64,000 bases of DNA from Sceloporus undulatus (GCF_019175285.1 NC_056529.1:21379853-21443852); one strand, 5' to 3'; positions 1 to 10,130 are shown, counted from the stretch's first letter. Program-made: numbers and translations. Notes: generated by a model not told the origin, from the sequence alone.

Positions 1-598
1 CCATTGCTCTAGTATGCTCCTCTGAACTATAGCATTAGGTTCCTCGAGCAGAGAATTGTAAGACTCACAAAATTACAAATCCTAGGATTCAATGGGATGG
101 ATCCACAGCAGTTAAACTGGTATCAAAGTGCTATAACTGCCATGCAGAGAGAACCTGCAATTGCACCAGCACCATCTAGGATTTGTATGATGTCTTGGCC
201 CAAGAGAGGGCTGGCGATATCCTAAAACCGTATGGTCCACATTTCCAAAGAAAGAAAGAAAAAAGAAAGAGAGAGAGAGTGACAGAAAGCAGAAGATGCT
301 GTTCCATCAGAGAAGATGGCACAGAGAAGATGCTGTGCCATCATTCTTTGCTCCTAAGTTTAGGGCCAAACCAGTGCTGCCTGTTCCAAAGGACCTTTAG
401 GTGGGGACCTGGCACCATTCACATGGTAATATAGACCATCATGGCACATCTGGGAACATCCGTTTCCTAAACTACTTTCTGGGTAGTGCCCTTGCAATAG
501 CTCAGTTGTCCAGTTCTTTCCCAGCTGCAAGACACACTGAAGCAACATGCTTTATGATCCAGCACAAATCCCAATGCCACCGTGGGTCTGGGGAGGTC
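1..598. other. GPCR 3' flank
   Basis: No gene is seen beyond the receptor stop. There is a short GAAA-rich run near 246-282. No AATAAA was spotted on the minus strand, so the 3' UTR may end outside the window or use a variant signal. Confidence 0.4.
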
Positions 599-927
599 CT
601 ACAGGTTGGTGGGGCTGCCATCTTGTTTGAAGCACCTAAGGCTCCCAGAAGAAGACCTGATGCGGGGACAACCTGGGAAGAGACTTGGGCACCGCTTGTG
701 CTTGCCATCTCCTTCCACCGCAGCGCTGACGGTGGGCAAGCAATGTGGCCACTGCTCTGGGTGGGCTTCATGGCAGGGCTGGCACAATGTCTGCCTGATC
801 TTCTGGAGTTTTCTCCTGAAGCTCCTGTTGACCCAGAAGTAGACAAAGCAGTTGAGGAAGCCGCTGCCGATGGGGAGCCACAGGGCAACGAATTCAACCC
901 ATTCATTGACTCTTTTTCGGGTGAAAG
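599..927 (-). CDS. GPCR coding exon 2 (TM7, helix 8, C-tail)
   Basis: 329 bp following a pyrimidine-rich acceptor (CATCCCACCACCAG). It supplies VNEWVEFVALWLPIGSG, the NCFVY motif, NRSFRRKL and a tail of about 65 residues with several cysteines that could be palmitoylated, ending in TAG at 599-601. Confidence 0.8.
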
Positions 928-3276
928 CTGGTGGTGGGATGGAAGAAAAGTGTTAGTCAGTTTGTGCCCAGGACGCGTGGCAGGAAGATGGCTAACCTTC
1001 CTCCATCTTGCCAGCAAGTCTGCATTTGCACTGCAGAAATAATGCAGTTGGACGCTGCTTTGACTGCCGTGGCTCCATGCTACAGAGTTCTGGGATTTGT
1101 AGTTTTGTGAGATATTTTACCCTTCTCTGCCAGAGAGCTCCGGTGCCACAACAACCTACAAATCCCAGCATTCCATAGCATTGTGCCATGACAGTTCAAG
1201 CAGTGCCAAACTGCATTAATTCAGCAGTATATACACAGCCAAAGACAGGAGTGGAGAAATTCCCAAGATTTGGGGGCCACATCGGCTCCTTGTTGGAACT
1301 TTGTGGGCCACACGTTTTTTAATTTAATTCTTAAAAAAATTAAACACATGTTCCTGTGTCCTTTGGAATACTTTCCAACATTGTACAGATCATGCACAGC
1401 CAAGCAACATCAGAATGTGGTCAAGAGGGCAAAAGTTATTTAAAACCCTATCATAAGGTTATCTTGGCAAGTTTAATGTGAGAGGGTTTGCCCTTGCCTT
1501 CCTCTGAGGCTAAGAGACTGTGACCTGCTCAAGGTCAACCAATGGGCTTTTTTATGCCCAACCAGAGATTCGAACCCTGATCTCTAGGGTCATAGTTCAA
1601 TGCTCAAACCACTACACCATGCTGGCTGTCCTCATTCAGAATACATGGTAACTCAGTTCTAGGTCATAACTGCAACTAGCTCTTCCTACTCTTTGGGGGA
1701 AGGAGTGTTGCAACAGGGCAACTATTGGCCTCATTCCCACTACCTTTTAAACCAGATCGCAATTCTGTTTGAACCAGTTCAAATGATCCTGGTTCCCACT
1801 TAAATCGAATTCTTAAAGCAATTCGGCATGCATCTTTTTGACACTGATTTTTTCCCATGTCTTTCTCGATACATCGATTTTGCACAAGTATGAACCAGAT
1901 GCAGATTGGAATCAATTTAAATTTGCCTTTCAGCCGGCTGGACCGGGTCCATTTTGAACCAATTCATTCATGAATGAGAACCACATGTGGATTATTTTAG
2001 AGAGAAAAAATGCAATCGGGGCAAATGTAGTGGGAACCACGCTCCGCTGACGAATCGATCCATCAATTCGGATCGCGTACCGATTTATCTGTAAGTGGGA
2101 ATGGGGCCATAGTTGCTTCGTTTCATCCCGCTCCCTGCCAGAGCATCCCACCCTTCATCCAACTGACTCACAATTGTACAAGATGGTGAATATGCAGGGT
2201 GCCCAGCAGAGATAGAAAGCAATGACGACCGGCAAGAGAATACGAGCTGCGGCATCCAGTTGGAATGAGCAGAGCTTCTTGGGTCCTGCGAAGTTGGCAG
2301 TGTCCTTCCTGCGCCGACGCTGGGAGCGTGCCGCCATCCAGAGCCGCAGATTGGCAAAGGTGATGAGACCAGCAGCCGGGCAGAAAATGGTGCCAGCAAT
2401 CAAGAGGGAGTAGGCCTTGTTGGAGGCATAGTCTGGCTCGCATAGTAAAGCTGCAGCCGAGAATCGGACCCGGAAAACGGCTGAGGGTCCTGGCACAGCC
2501 ATGGGTGCCAAGAGGAGGACTGGCAGAAGCCAGGCAGTGGCAATGAACAGGGCCACCCTCCTGTGACTCAAAAGGTGGCTGTAGTGCAACGGGAAGAAGA
2601 CGGCTATGTAGCGCTCAAGGGAGACCCCGGCCAAGGAATAAAGGGAGGTGCTGAAGATGCTGGAGTTGACGAAGGCCACCACGCGGCAATAGGAGGTGGC
2701 TTCCTTTTCTTCCTCTTCCATGGCCCATTCGTCGGCCACCGTTCCCAGTGCCAGGCTGCGGTACAGGTTGAGGGGCACCACAAACAGGGCCAAGGCGGCA
2801 TCAGCTGCAGCCAAAGAGAGCAGGACCAGGCGGCTGCTGTGGCTCCATCCGGACACGGAAGAGGCCACCACAGCAATGACGGTCCCGTTGCCCACTATGA
2901 CCAGGAGCCCCAGGGCACAGACCAAGCTCACCTTCACCATCCAGCTCCCACATTGATAGTGGAGGGCAGTGCTCCTGGGGCACGGTGCCCACATCCAGGG
3001 ATGCTTGGCATCAACCTGGGGCTCCTTCTCTGGTCTCCACATTGTTCTGCCAGTTTGGGTCACATACTCCCAACTCAGGTGAGGTACCCAGGCATGCCCA
3101 CTTCTCCCCATAAAACCCTTCTCTCTTTCCACACCTGCCATGCCCTCCTCCCTGGGCAATAAAAGCTCCATGCTTTCAGGTACCCCGGTCTTGTTCTGCC
3201 TCCCTTTCTGGAGGGCAAAAGGACTTGTTGGGTGGAGGAGAAGCAAGAAACAGCCAAGGAGGCAGAAGGAGGGCAT
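599..3276 (-). CDS. Class A GPCR, two coding exons (2172-3276 and 599-927), predicted 477 aa
   Basis: This is a predicted seven-transmembrane receptor of the plasma membrane; ligand and G protein are unknown. Joining 3276-2172 to 927-599 gives 478 codons including TAG. Residues 1-21 are signal-like (MPSFCLLGCFLLLL). An extracellular stretch with an N28-K-T sequon follows. TM1 is about 115-139 (GN at 129-130), TM2 about 150-172 with SLAAAD (D159), and TM3 starts at C197 and ends ERY (221-223). ECL2 has C279, TM6 has CWAP (357-360), and TM7 is about 380-400 with N-C-F-V-Y (394-398) in place of NPxxY. A basic helix 8 (NRSFRRKL) and a Cys-containing tail follow. The exon 1 frame stops just after TM6, but a GTGAGT donor there matches a CACCAG acceptor in compatible phase, which restores TM7. 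The start is the first ATG (GCAGCC before it), about 60 bp from a TATA box; M95 (2992-2994) is an alternative start. It lies on the same strand as CPNE7, about 16.5 kb beyond that gene's poly(A) signal. It does not look like MC1R. The GPCR call is firm; the orthologue is not assigned. Confidence 0.85.
1018..1236. mobile_element. Fold-back MITE (long inverted arms)
   Basis: Two arms of about 100 bp are inverted relative to each other. The outer part reads like CTGCAGAAATAATGCAGT, and the inner part carries TGGGATTTGTAGTTTTG. The same family recurs near 12.6, 22.5, 32.3, 36.2 and 39.9 kb. The superfamily was not determined. Confidence 0.65.
1452..1629 (-). mobile_element. Sauria-type SINE, partial
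   Basis: The tRNA-like head (reverse of GATTCGAACCC) and the conserved middle (CCTCTGAGGCTAAGAGACTG) are present; the ACA tail is missing. Confidence 0.75.
1728..2112. mobile_element. MITE copy 1, 18-bp TIRs beginning GGCC
   Basis: Ends are GGCCTCATTCCCACTACC and the reverse complement of GTAAGTGGGAATGGGGCC. The body is about 75-80% alike by eye to the copy at 8085-8490 (shared CGGCCGGCTGGA, GGGGCAAATGTAGTGGGAACC). No transposase frame is seen. The PIF/Harbinger superfamily is possible but unproven. Confidence 0.7.
2172..3276 (-). CDS. GPCR coding exon 1 (N-terminus to end of TM6)
   Basis: 1105 bp, ending phase 1 at AAT-T before GTGAGT. It encodes the signal-like N-terminus and TM1-TM6. A possible frame start a few codons upstream is a GTG and was not used, because vertebrate translation normally needs ATG. 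Confidence 0.85.
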
Positions 3277-3334
3277 GGCTGCTGTGGAGCACACCTGGGA
3301 GGCATCTGGGATTCAGCTTTCATGGAGAGGAACC

Positions 3335-3341
3335 TTATATA
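3335..3341 (-). promoter_or_regulatory. TATA box of the GPCR gene
   Basis: The minus strand reads GGCTATATAAGG here. A start site about 25-30 bp downstream (near 3305-3311) would leave a 5' UTR of only about 30 bp before the ATG at 3276. The spacing is seen; promoter use is inferred. Confidence 0.6.
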
Positions 3342-3620
3342 GCCTCCTTGCGAGGAGGTTTTCTCAGACTGAACTGAGATGGAGTAACAGAACAATCCTG
3401 GCCTCCACTTAATGAAGCCATAATTCAATAGTGAGTCAACACAAAGGTAAATCTCACTGATTCAATAGGTCTTCTCTACTTGGGAGTAACCATAGGATGG
3501 AAGCTTCTTTTTCCAGGATAGAGATGGAAGCAGGGAAATGCACATGGCTAAAAAATGGGCCCCTGTTTTGTTCTCGCCAAGGTTTTACCATCTTCTCCTT
3601 CTCTTGAAAACGTATCCAGG

Positions 3621-3716
3621 AGTGGATTTTTGTGGGTTTTTTGGGCTATGTGGCCATGTTCTGGAACATGGCCACATAGCCTGAAAAACCCACCAAAATC
3701 TATGGATGCCGGCCAT
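3621..3716. mobile_element. Penelope-like fragment, near-perfect palindrome
   Basis: Two arms of about 33 bp (GTGGGTTTTTTGGGCTATGT and its complement) meet almost without a loop, followed by a TATGGATGCCGGCCATGA tail. These same end sequences occur at 14.55 and 32.57 kb. Confidence 0.55.
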
Positions 3717-3799
3717 GACAGCCTTTGAGTTCACATATCCAAGGAGTGGCTGCGGTGCCCATATAGCAAAGTGCAATGACATCCAAATTCCACAAAAGA

Positions 3800-3990
3800 G
3801 TGATACCTTTATGGGACCAACCAAAATGTGCAAAATACTCCATGCAAGCTTTAGAAGCTCCACTGGCTTCTTCATCAGGGAAAAGTGTTAAAAATCATAT
3901 AGCGGGAGAACAAAAAAAATTAAATATGACAGTGGAGCTGTGAAAGCCTGCAACATGCATTCTGTGCATTTTGGTTGGTCCTATATCTCA
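3800..3990. repeat. Inverted pair of an interspersed repeat
   Basis: The arm near 3807-3860 (GGACCAACCAAAATGTGCA) recurs inverted near 3935-3990 (TGCATTTTGGTTGGTCC). A relative lies at 15165-15280. It resembles a retroelement end; the family was not determined. Confidence 0.5.
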
Positions 3991-4590
3991 CTATGCTAGC
4001 CTGAACTTCCACTGCTCTCATTCATTTGGAAGAGTGATTGCTTTCCCATAGATTGTTGTGGGGTTTTTTTAACGTCAACTTAAAGAAGGGTGGAGAAAAT
4101 GTGCAAATATTAAACCGTTGCTCCATCTTCAAGGAAGACAGGCTCCAAAACCGCTCAGTGTGGGAAGCGAGGCGACCTTAAATGTCCCTCTTGGCTTCCG
4201 GGAAGCCAGCGCACCAGCGTCCCTTTCAAGCGTCTCCAGAACACATGTTTCTGCCAGCTCCTTGATGATGAAAAGGAACATGCTTGGCCCACATGCGGCC
4301 AGAGGTCCCCCCTGGGGCTCTGCACTTTGACAAGTGGATCCTCTGATCTCCTGGAAGCAAGCCTGGCTTTCAAGTATGCAGCTGGACACCCAGAGATCCC
4401 AGCTGAGCCTTGGAGACCCTGAGGGTCACTCACACTTTTGCCTTTGGGCTTGGTCAGCCTCCAGGCCTAGTGTCCAGGGGGGTTCAAGGGGGGGCTCCTG
4501 GGGTATGAGCAGAAAGAGTTATACAGTACCTGCTGTAATTTTGTAAGTTTGTTGGCATTGTTTTCCTTTGCTTCGTCCTTTGCATCCTTC
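3991..4590. other. No recognised gene or repeat
   Basis: Several short open frames occur on both strands, but none has a recognisable domain or splice structure. I see nothing further here. Confidence 0.4.
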
Positions 4591-4594
4591 ATTA

Positions 4595-4705
4595 CATGCC
4601 CCTAACTTTTACCCCCGACTTATCCACGGGTCACATCAAAATCCATAACTGTGGCCCCAAAACCTGCCCTCGACTTATGCATGAGGTTGACTTACAATCA
4701 AGTCT
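4595..4705 (-). mobile_element. Interspersed repeat with CGACTTAT motifs
   Basis: The block containing CCCCGACTTATCCA and CCTCGACTTATGC matches, inverted, the block at 24365-24465 (ATAAGTCGACC, GATCGAGGGCAGG). The family was not determined; it may be a DNA transposon relic. Confidence 0.45.
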
Positions 4706-5012
4706 TTTAAGGTAAGTTAAAATATGGCATTGACAAGGAAGCAAGAAACCATGCAAGAGGATAACATTGCAGCCATCTTGCAGTTCTGCTGCTGAGGGCC
4801 GTGAGGGGGCAGCAAAGTCCCATTGCAAGGAATGGGGGGAGATCAGGAGAAGGGAAACACTAATTTGGGTGGGGGGATTTTTGGAGAAGTGTTTAGGGAA
4901 GATCAAGGAGTTCATCTCAGAAGCAGGGATGCAGAGCTTGGGCCTGGAGTCAAATGGCCATCTCTCTGGGCTGATGAGTTGCTTCTGGACACAATTCAAA
5001 GTACTGATGTAA

Positions 5013-5017
<5 letters not shown>

Positions 5018-5059
<42 letters not shown>
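5018..5059. repeat. (AT)n microsatellite
   Basis: An uninterrupted TA dinucleotide run of about 40 bp. Confidence 0.95.
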
Positions 5060-5062
<3 letters not shown>

Positions 5063-5099
5063 AGATGATTTTTAAATTGTGAATTTAAAGAATGAATTT

Positions 5100-5260
5100 T
5101 AAATGTGGGTTGTTTTAATATGTGCATTTCTTGTCCTTTCAAATTGTATGCAACCCCTTTTAAACTGATGTGTATTTTAATTGATGTGCTTTAACTGCTC
5201 TGATGCATCTGTTAATTGTTGTTGTTCCCCACGAGGGTAAGAAATAATAATATTTATTTA
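5100..5260 (+). mobile_element. L2-type LINE 3' end
   Basis: It shares the terminal GTTGTTCCCCAC...GGTAAGAAATAA pattern with the longer L2-like copy ending near 46925. Confidence 0.5.
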
Positions 5261-5261
5261 T

Positions 5262-5317
5262 TTATTTATAACCTGCCTTCCTCCCAGTACAGGGACTCAA
5301 GGCGGCTAACAAATCTA

Positions 5318-5350
<33 letters not shown>

Positions 5351-5412
5351 GCTGTTTTGAGTCCCACTCTGGGAAATAGTCAGGATGTAAATAAATATAA
5401 CAAATAAATGAA
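5262..5412. repeat. LINE tail with (AAT)n run
   Basis: The block contains TTTATAACCTGCCTTCCTCC and AAGGCGGCTAAC, a typical L2/CR1-like 3' tail, followed by an AAT run at about 5317-5349. Confidence 0.6.
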
Positions 5413-5682
5413 CAAGGAACATATGGAAGGATAACAAGACCAGTCTAAGCATATGCAGAATAACCTATAGATAGTAGTGCAAGGGCAGGAATCGTGTGGC
5501 TGTCCAGATGTGGTTAAGATTGCAACTCCCAGCATTTCTTCTGTTTTGGCTGGAGGGATGCTGGGAGTTGCAACCCAACCACACCTGGAGGGTTGCATGG
5601 TTCCCGTTCCTGTCATTACTTGGCTGTTGGCATCCTTGGCACTGTTTTGTGCTTCAAGCCAAGTCCGATCTACGAAGGCCCT

Positions 5683-5818
5683 CTCCTTAGGGTTTTCCCA
5701 GTGCGGGAAGGTTTGCCTTTGCCTTCCTCTGAGGCCGAGAGAGTGTGACCTGCCCAAAGGTACTCCATAGGGTTTCCAGGGTTAAAGTCTGGTGCTTTGG
5801 AGTCCTAGCCCAACACAC
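5683..5818 (-). mobile_element. Sauria-type SINE, partial
   Basis: The middle and part of the head are present (GGTTTGCCTTTGCCTTCCTC, GAGAGTGTGACCTGCCCAA); both ends are lost. Confidence 0.65.
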
Positions 5819-6093
5819 AACATGAAACCGCACCAGTTCCCTTACCATGTAAAGTAGGCATCCTTACATGCGCACAGTTATGCCATACATTTGCTGGATC
5901 TTTCAGTAAAACCTGGCACTCCATCACCAAAGAAGTCAGAGGCCTTGGACTGTGTCCTGGAAAGCAATTACGTCTTTGCAGGAAAAGGATCAAAATGAAT
6001 TTTAGATTAGAGTTTTAGAACTGGAGCCATCCATCTAAAAGAAGTTGGCACCAAAAGAAAATAAAACTTTAAAATAATCAAGGCTAAAGATGT

Positions 6094-6327
6094 TCTTGTT
6101 GTTATTGGTGTTTGCCTTCAAGTCATATCTAACCTATGGTGACCCTGACTTATGGAGTTTTCTTGGCAAGTGTCTTCAGAGTGGGTTTGCCATTGCCATC
6201 CTCTGAGGCTGAGAGAGTGTGACTTGGCCAAGGGCACCCAGTGGGTTTCCATGGCCAAGTCAGGATTCGAACTTTGATCTCCAGAGTCATAGCCCAACAC
6301 TCAAACCATGACACTATGCTGCCTCCA
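6094..6327 (-). mobile_element. Sauria-type SINE, nearly complete
   Basis: BovB-like tail (GCCTTCAAGTCATATCTAAC), middle and tRNA-like head (CAGGATTCGAAC) are all present. Confidence 0.85.
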
Positions 6328-6708
6328 GGGCTATTGATAAATATGTATAAATATGACATCTATAGAGCTATAGATAAATACAGTATAAATAAAGTATCTA
6401 TAGGGCTAGTGATAAATACAGTATCTATAGAGCTATAGATAAATGCCGTATAAATACAGTATCTATAGCACTATAGATAAATACAGTATAAATACAGTAT
6501 CTAAATTTGAATTGTATTTCTCAATACACCTATAGATATTGTATTTATAATGTATTTATCAATAGCCCTAGAGATACTGTATTTATACTGTATTTATCTA
6601 TAGCCATAGGGCTATTGCTAAATACAGGATAAATACAGTATCTATAGGGCTATTAATAAATATAGTATATATACAGTATCTATAGGGTTATTGATGAATA
6701 CAGTAAAA
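6325..6708. repeat. AT-rich minisatellite, about 45-bp unit, mixed orientation
   Basis: The motifs CTATAGGGCTATTGATAAAT and ACAGTATAAATACAGTATCT repeat about eight times. Units at roughly 6500-6600 run in the opposite orientation. Confidence 0.8.
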
Positions 6709-6894
6709 TGCATGGGAGGAAGGATGGGGGTGAAAAATGACTTAGGCAAGGCATTTATGAGTTTCTCTTTCCAAAGCATGCTCTCTGCGCATGCCTTGAG
6801 GGCAGATTTCCTAAGGTCCCTGTGGAACAGTACCTTTTGTGGTCAAGTGGAAAATATTAAATATTATGGCTGTAACCCAACATCCCCTCATTAA

Positions 6895-7600
6895 TATTTG
6901 TGTGCAGAGATACACTACACCAGCGCTATGCAACCCCTGCAAAGAAGAGCAATGTTACACAACACATATGGGTGCCATTGCACAGCTGCAATGCACCACT
7001 GCAACACACAGTGTGCAACTGCAATTCACAATGCTCTTGGTGCATGCACTCAGGGATGCTTAGGAACTGTCAGAAAGTTATGTATTCTGTATCTGTAATG
7101 CGCCATGTACATGGATGGCATTATATAAATTGATGATGATGTCTATTTCACTATGGCAAATAATCCACATTGCATGTGCAGCATCACTTATGCACATATA
7201 TGCCCCGTACAAGGTGTCAGCCCCTTTCTTACTTTTTGTCCTATTTGTAGTAACACAAGAGGAAGATTTCTGAGCCAGAGGATTGTCAGATTCTCAGGGT
7301 CTAAAAGGGAATATATCAACTATCTAGCGGCAGATGCGCTCCCATATGTTACTTGCGAAGTGGCTATTTTTACTCTTATCCCTTAAAATTAGAAAGAGAG
7401 CTGTACCTGCTGTATGTATCTTTGGCCAAAAAGTAGTTGGCATTTTAGTTTTCACAAACGGAGTTTTGTAAAAAAGCGAAAACGTCCGTGTTGCAATCAC
7501 CATTTTGCATTTTCTACCTGTAGAGTTGTTGTTTTAACAAGCAGGGATACTAATATTTTATGTTATGACTTGGATTATATTTACTAAGCATTCCAAAATT
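6895..7600. other. Non-coding stretch with TGCA-rich block
   Basis: 6900-7060 is rich in TGCA and ACAC alternations (CATTGCACAGCTGCAATGCA). The remainder shows no gene or recognised repeat. Confidence 0.4.
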
Positions 7601-7911
7601 TGTACAAACGTGTGCTTTGCAAGAAAAAAATGCATGAGAAAAGTGAGGGAGAAAGGTTTTTCAGAATAGTGATTCTGGCTCTGGGGGGTCATTTATAAAC
7701 CAGTTTGGTATACTGTAGTGGCTAGAGTTCTGGACTGGGAATCTGGAGATCCCATTTCAAGTCCTCCAGTTTCACCAGTTGAGGGTGGGCTAATTTATTT
7801 CTCCCCCATTCTCTTGGACTGACCTACCTTGCAGGGTGGTTGTTGCAAGAGTAAAAGGAGAGAACAAGAGGACCATGTATCCTGCCTTAAACTCACTAGT
7901 GGAAAGCTGAA

Positions 7912-8526
7912 GTTGTTGTTGTTGTTGTTGTGTATCTTCAAGTTGCTTCTGACTTATTGCAACCCAAAGGCAAACCTTATATTGGGGTTTTCTTGGCAAG
8001 GTTTGGTCAGGGGAGGTTTGCCATTGCCTTCCATTGAGGCTGAGAGAGTGTGACCCCCTGGTCTCCAGAGTCCTAGGCCTGGTTCCCATACCTTTTAAAC
8101 TGGATTGCAAATCAGTTTGAACAGTTCAAATAACCCTGGTTCCCACTTGAACTGAATCTCTGAAGCAATTCGGAGAGAGGGATTCATGCGCTAGACCTAT
8201 TCAACCCATATCTTTTTGACGCTGATTTTTTTCCACGTCTTTTTGGATAAATCGATTCCACGCAAGTGTGAACCAACTGTGGATCGGAATCGATTTAAAT
8301 TTGTCCTTCGGCCGGCTGGAATGGGTCCATTTTGAATCGATTCATTCGTGAATGTGAACCACAAGTAGGTTATTTTATGGAGGGGAAATGCGATTGGGGC
8401 AAATGTAGTGGGAACCATGCTCCACTGTTGAACCGATCCATTGATTTGGATCGCAAACCGATTTATTTGTACAGTAAATGGGAATGAGGCCCTAATCCAT
8501 CCAATGCTCAAACCAACACCATGATG
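7912..8526 (-). mobile_element. Sauria-type SINE interrupted by a MITE
   Basis: Tail and middle are at 7912-8083. The tRNA-like head stops at CCAGAGTCCTA and resumes at about 8491 as CTAATCCATCCAATGCTCAA. The 400 bp between is MITE copy 2. Confidence 0.8.
8085..8490. mobile_element. MITE copy 2, inserted in a SINE
   Basis: Ends are GGCCTGGTTCCCAT and the reverse complement of AAATGGGAATGAGGCC, homologous throughout to 1728-2112. Flanking CTA on both sides may be a 3-bp target duplication. Confidence 0.75.
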
Positions 8527-8548
8527 AGGAATACTGTATGAATATTGC

Positions 8549-8627
8549 TAATGAATTGTGGATTCCTGCACGGCGGAAGGAATAGATGTCCTCTGTGGCC
8601 CTTTCCAGCTTTGTGCTTCTGTGAATG
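8549..8627 (+). mobile_element. CR1 LINE 3' terminus
   Basis: GGATTCCTGCACGGCGGAAG followed by CCCTTTCCAGCTTTGTGCTT matches the CR1 3' UTR seen complete near 18800. Confidence 0.55.
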
Positions 8628-8629
8628 GG

Positions 8630-9675
8630 AAAGGAGCAGGTGTTGCGGTGAGATTATAAGAGTGTGCGAGTGACACAAATGAGGGATTGTGAAGCTGAAC
8701 AAAAGGGATAAGCCCCCAAAGAACAGAGGACTCCAAAGCTAGGCATCGTTTGGGGAAGGTGAAGTTGGAGCTGCAGAGAGAGGTGTTTGGGAGATATTTT
8801 TACAAAGGGGACATTGTTGGGTGAATCACAGACAAGTTTTTCATCTGGATACGGAAGCGTAGGTGTTGGAAAACTGGAGAAGAAAAGAACTGGTTGGAAA
8901 AAAGGAATTCGTGCAAGGTATTTTTTTTACCTTTCCTTGCCTGTTTGTTTTGAGCATCAGAAAGTGTAGACTTGAAGGCAGAGGATGGAGAGGAGCAGGA
9001 GGGAGATGGAAACTCTGGAGACCTCCTAAAATGCAGGCGTTTGGGCCGTTGCTTTGATCCTTCTTCTCCGGATTAGGCCCTGCCATAACACAAAACCGTC
9101 TTCTCACCTTGGAAGGCGCATGACAGCCTGTCGGATTTGTGGAGATGGATTTTATTTCTTGACTAAATAAGCGCACGTCAAAAAGAGTTGTTATTCCCTG
9201 TTCATGGATGTAGCCCACCGGAGACAGATGTCATATCCATAGGAGGATCTTTGCACTTATCTTGGAAACAGGGAAGCAGGGTCCCACCTGTTGCAGCTTG
9301 GATTGCAACTCCCAGCATCCTTCGCCATTGGCTATACTGTACTGGATAAGGGGGATGCATTGCAGAAATACCTGGGGAGTGTCATGATCCCCACATTCTT
9401 GTATTAAATGGAGAATCTTTCAGGAATGGAACAGGTAAAGGGGAAGGTATTTGCACTGATTTAAATATTTGGTATGGCCTTATTATTTGGATTATGCTGG
9501 TTAGGGGAAGCTGGGAGTTGTACTCCAAGATAGAAACCTTTCCAAGCTTGGGTTGTGACACAATACTTGGATATGTATTTATACATATGGGTTGTGTAGT
9601 GGGCTGACAACTCTGAACCATGGGTGGTGCAGTCTTTGCCTTGGGGCTTGACATGGATGTTTAGGACTTTTGCAT
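8630..9675. other. No recognised gene
   Basis: Mostly unique-looking sequence. Short frames on both strands lack domains. Near 9290-9340 and 9500-9560 there are decayed ACTCCCAGC-type repeat pieces. Confidence 0.4.
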
Positions 9676-9677
9676 GC

Positions 9678-9846
9678 TTCCAAGGGTCATCCACTTCAAC
9701 CGTCTTAAGCCATGCAGGAAGACCCAGCCCAAGCCCTCCCTGGGACAAATGGCCACCCAGCCTCTGTTGAAAAACCTCCAAGAAAGGAGACTCCATCACT
9801 TTCTGAGGCATTGTCTTAAACTGTCAAACAGCTCTTTCCATCAGGT
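9678..9846 (-). mobile_element. CR1 LINE 3' fragment
   Basis: GGCCACCCAGCCTCTGTTGA, AAAACCTCCAAGAAAGGAGA and ACAGCTCTTTCCATCAGG match the reversed CR1 3' region at 44790-45257. Confidence 0.75.
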
Positions 9847-9849
9847 ATG

Positions 9850-10130
9850 CACGCAGAGAGACGTGAACGTGCCCCTCTTTGCCCCCCGTCTCCTGGGATT
9901 CCCCATCGCTCGTCCCTTTGGCCGGGAAGGACATCATGAAAAAGTAATGGCGACAAAGTGCAGCTGGCGTTTAAAGATTAATTTCCCCAGGATTGAATTA
10001 AACATCCCTCCATTTATTTACAGGAGCAAAGTGCTTATCGCCTCCCTGGGGAGACCCTCCGGTTTTGCAGGCAGCATCTCAGCATCTCTCTGGACTGACA
10101 GCTAAGGAGCTCTGAGTTGGGCTTGCAAAG
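9850..10130. other. Unique stretch, candidate conserved non-coding element
   Basis: 9945-10025 is a non-repetitive block with homeobox-type AT cores (AAAGATTAATTTCCCCAGG, TTGAATTAAAC). No coding frame with a domain is seen. Conservation is inferred from its look only. Confidence 0.3.

Larger units (their letters stand above)
928..2171 (-). other. Intron of the GPCR gene
   Basis: The 1.24-kb intron (GT at 2171-2170, AG at 929-928) is mostly repeats: a fold-back MITE, a Sauria-type SINE fragment and a MITE with 18-bp terminal repeats, with about 200 bp of plain sequence between them. Confidence 0.7.

Noticed and set aside
401-1042. 213-codon plus frame
   Set aside because: It is antisense to the TM7 exon of the receptor and has no domain of its own.
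2563-3162. 199-codon plus frame
   Set aside because: Antisense shadow of receptor exon 1.
599-3276. Assignment as MC1R, which lies near CPNE7 in human
   Set aside because: MC1R is usually a single-exon gene with a DPxxY-type TM7; this receptor has an intron, a long N-terminus and NCxxY.
2155-3294. Receptor frame starting at 3294 and ending after TM6 as a truncated or broken GPCR
   Set aside because: The first codon there is GTG, and the stop lies in the intron after a GTGAGT donor. The TM7 exon is present at 599-927.
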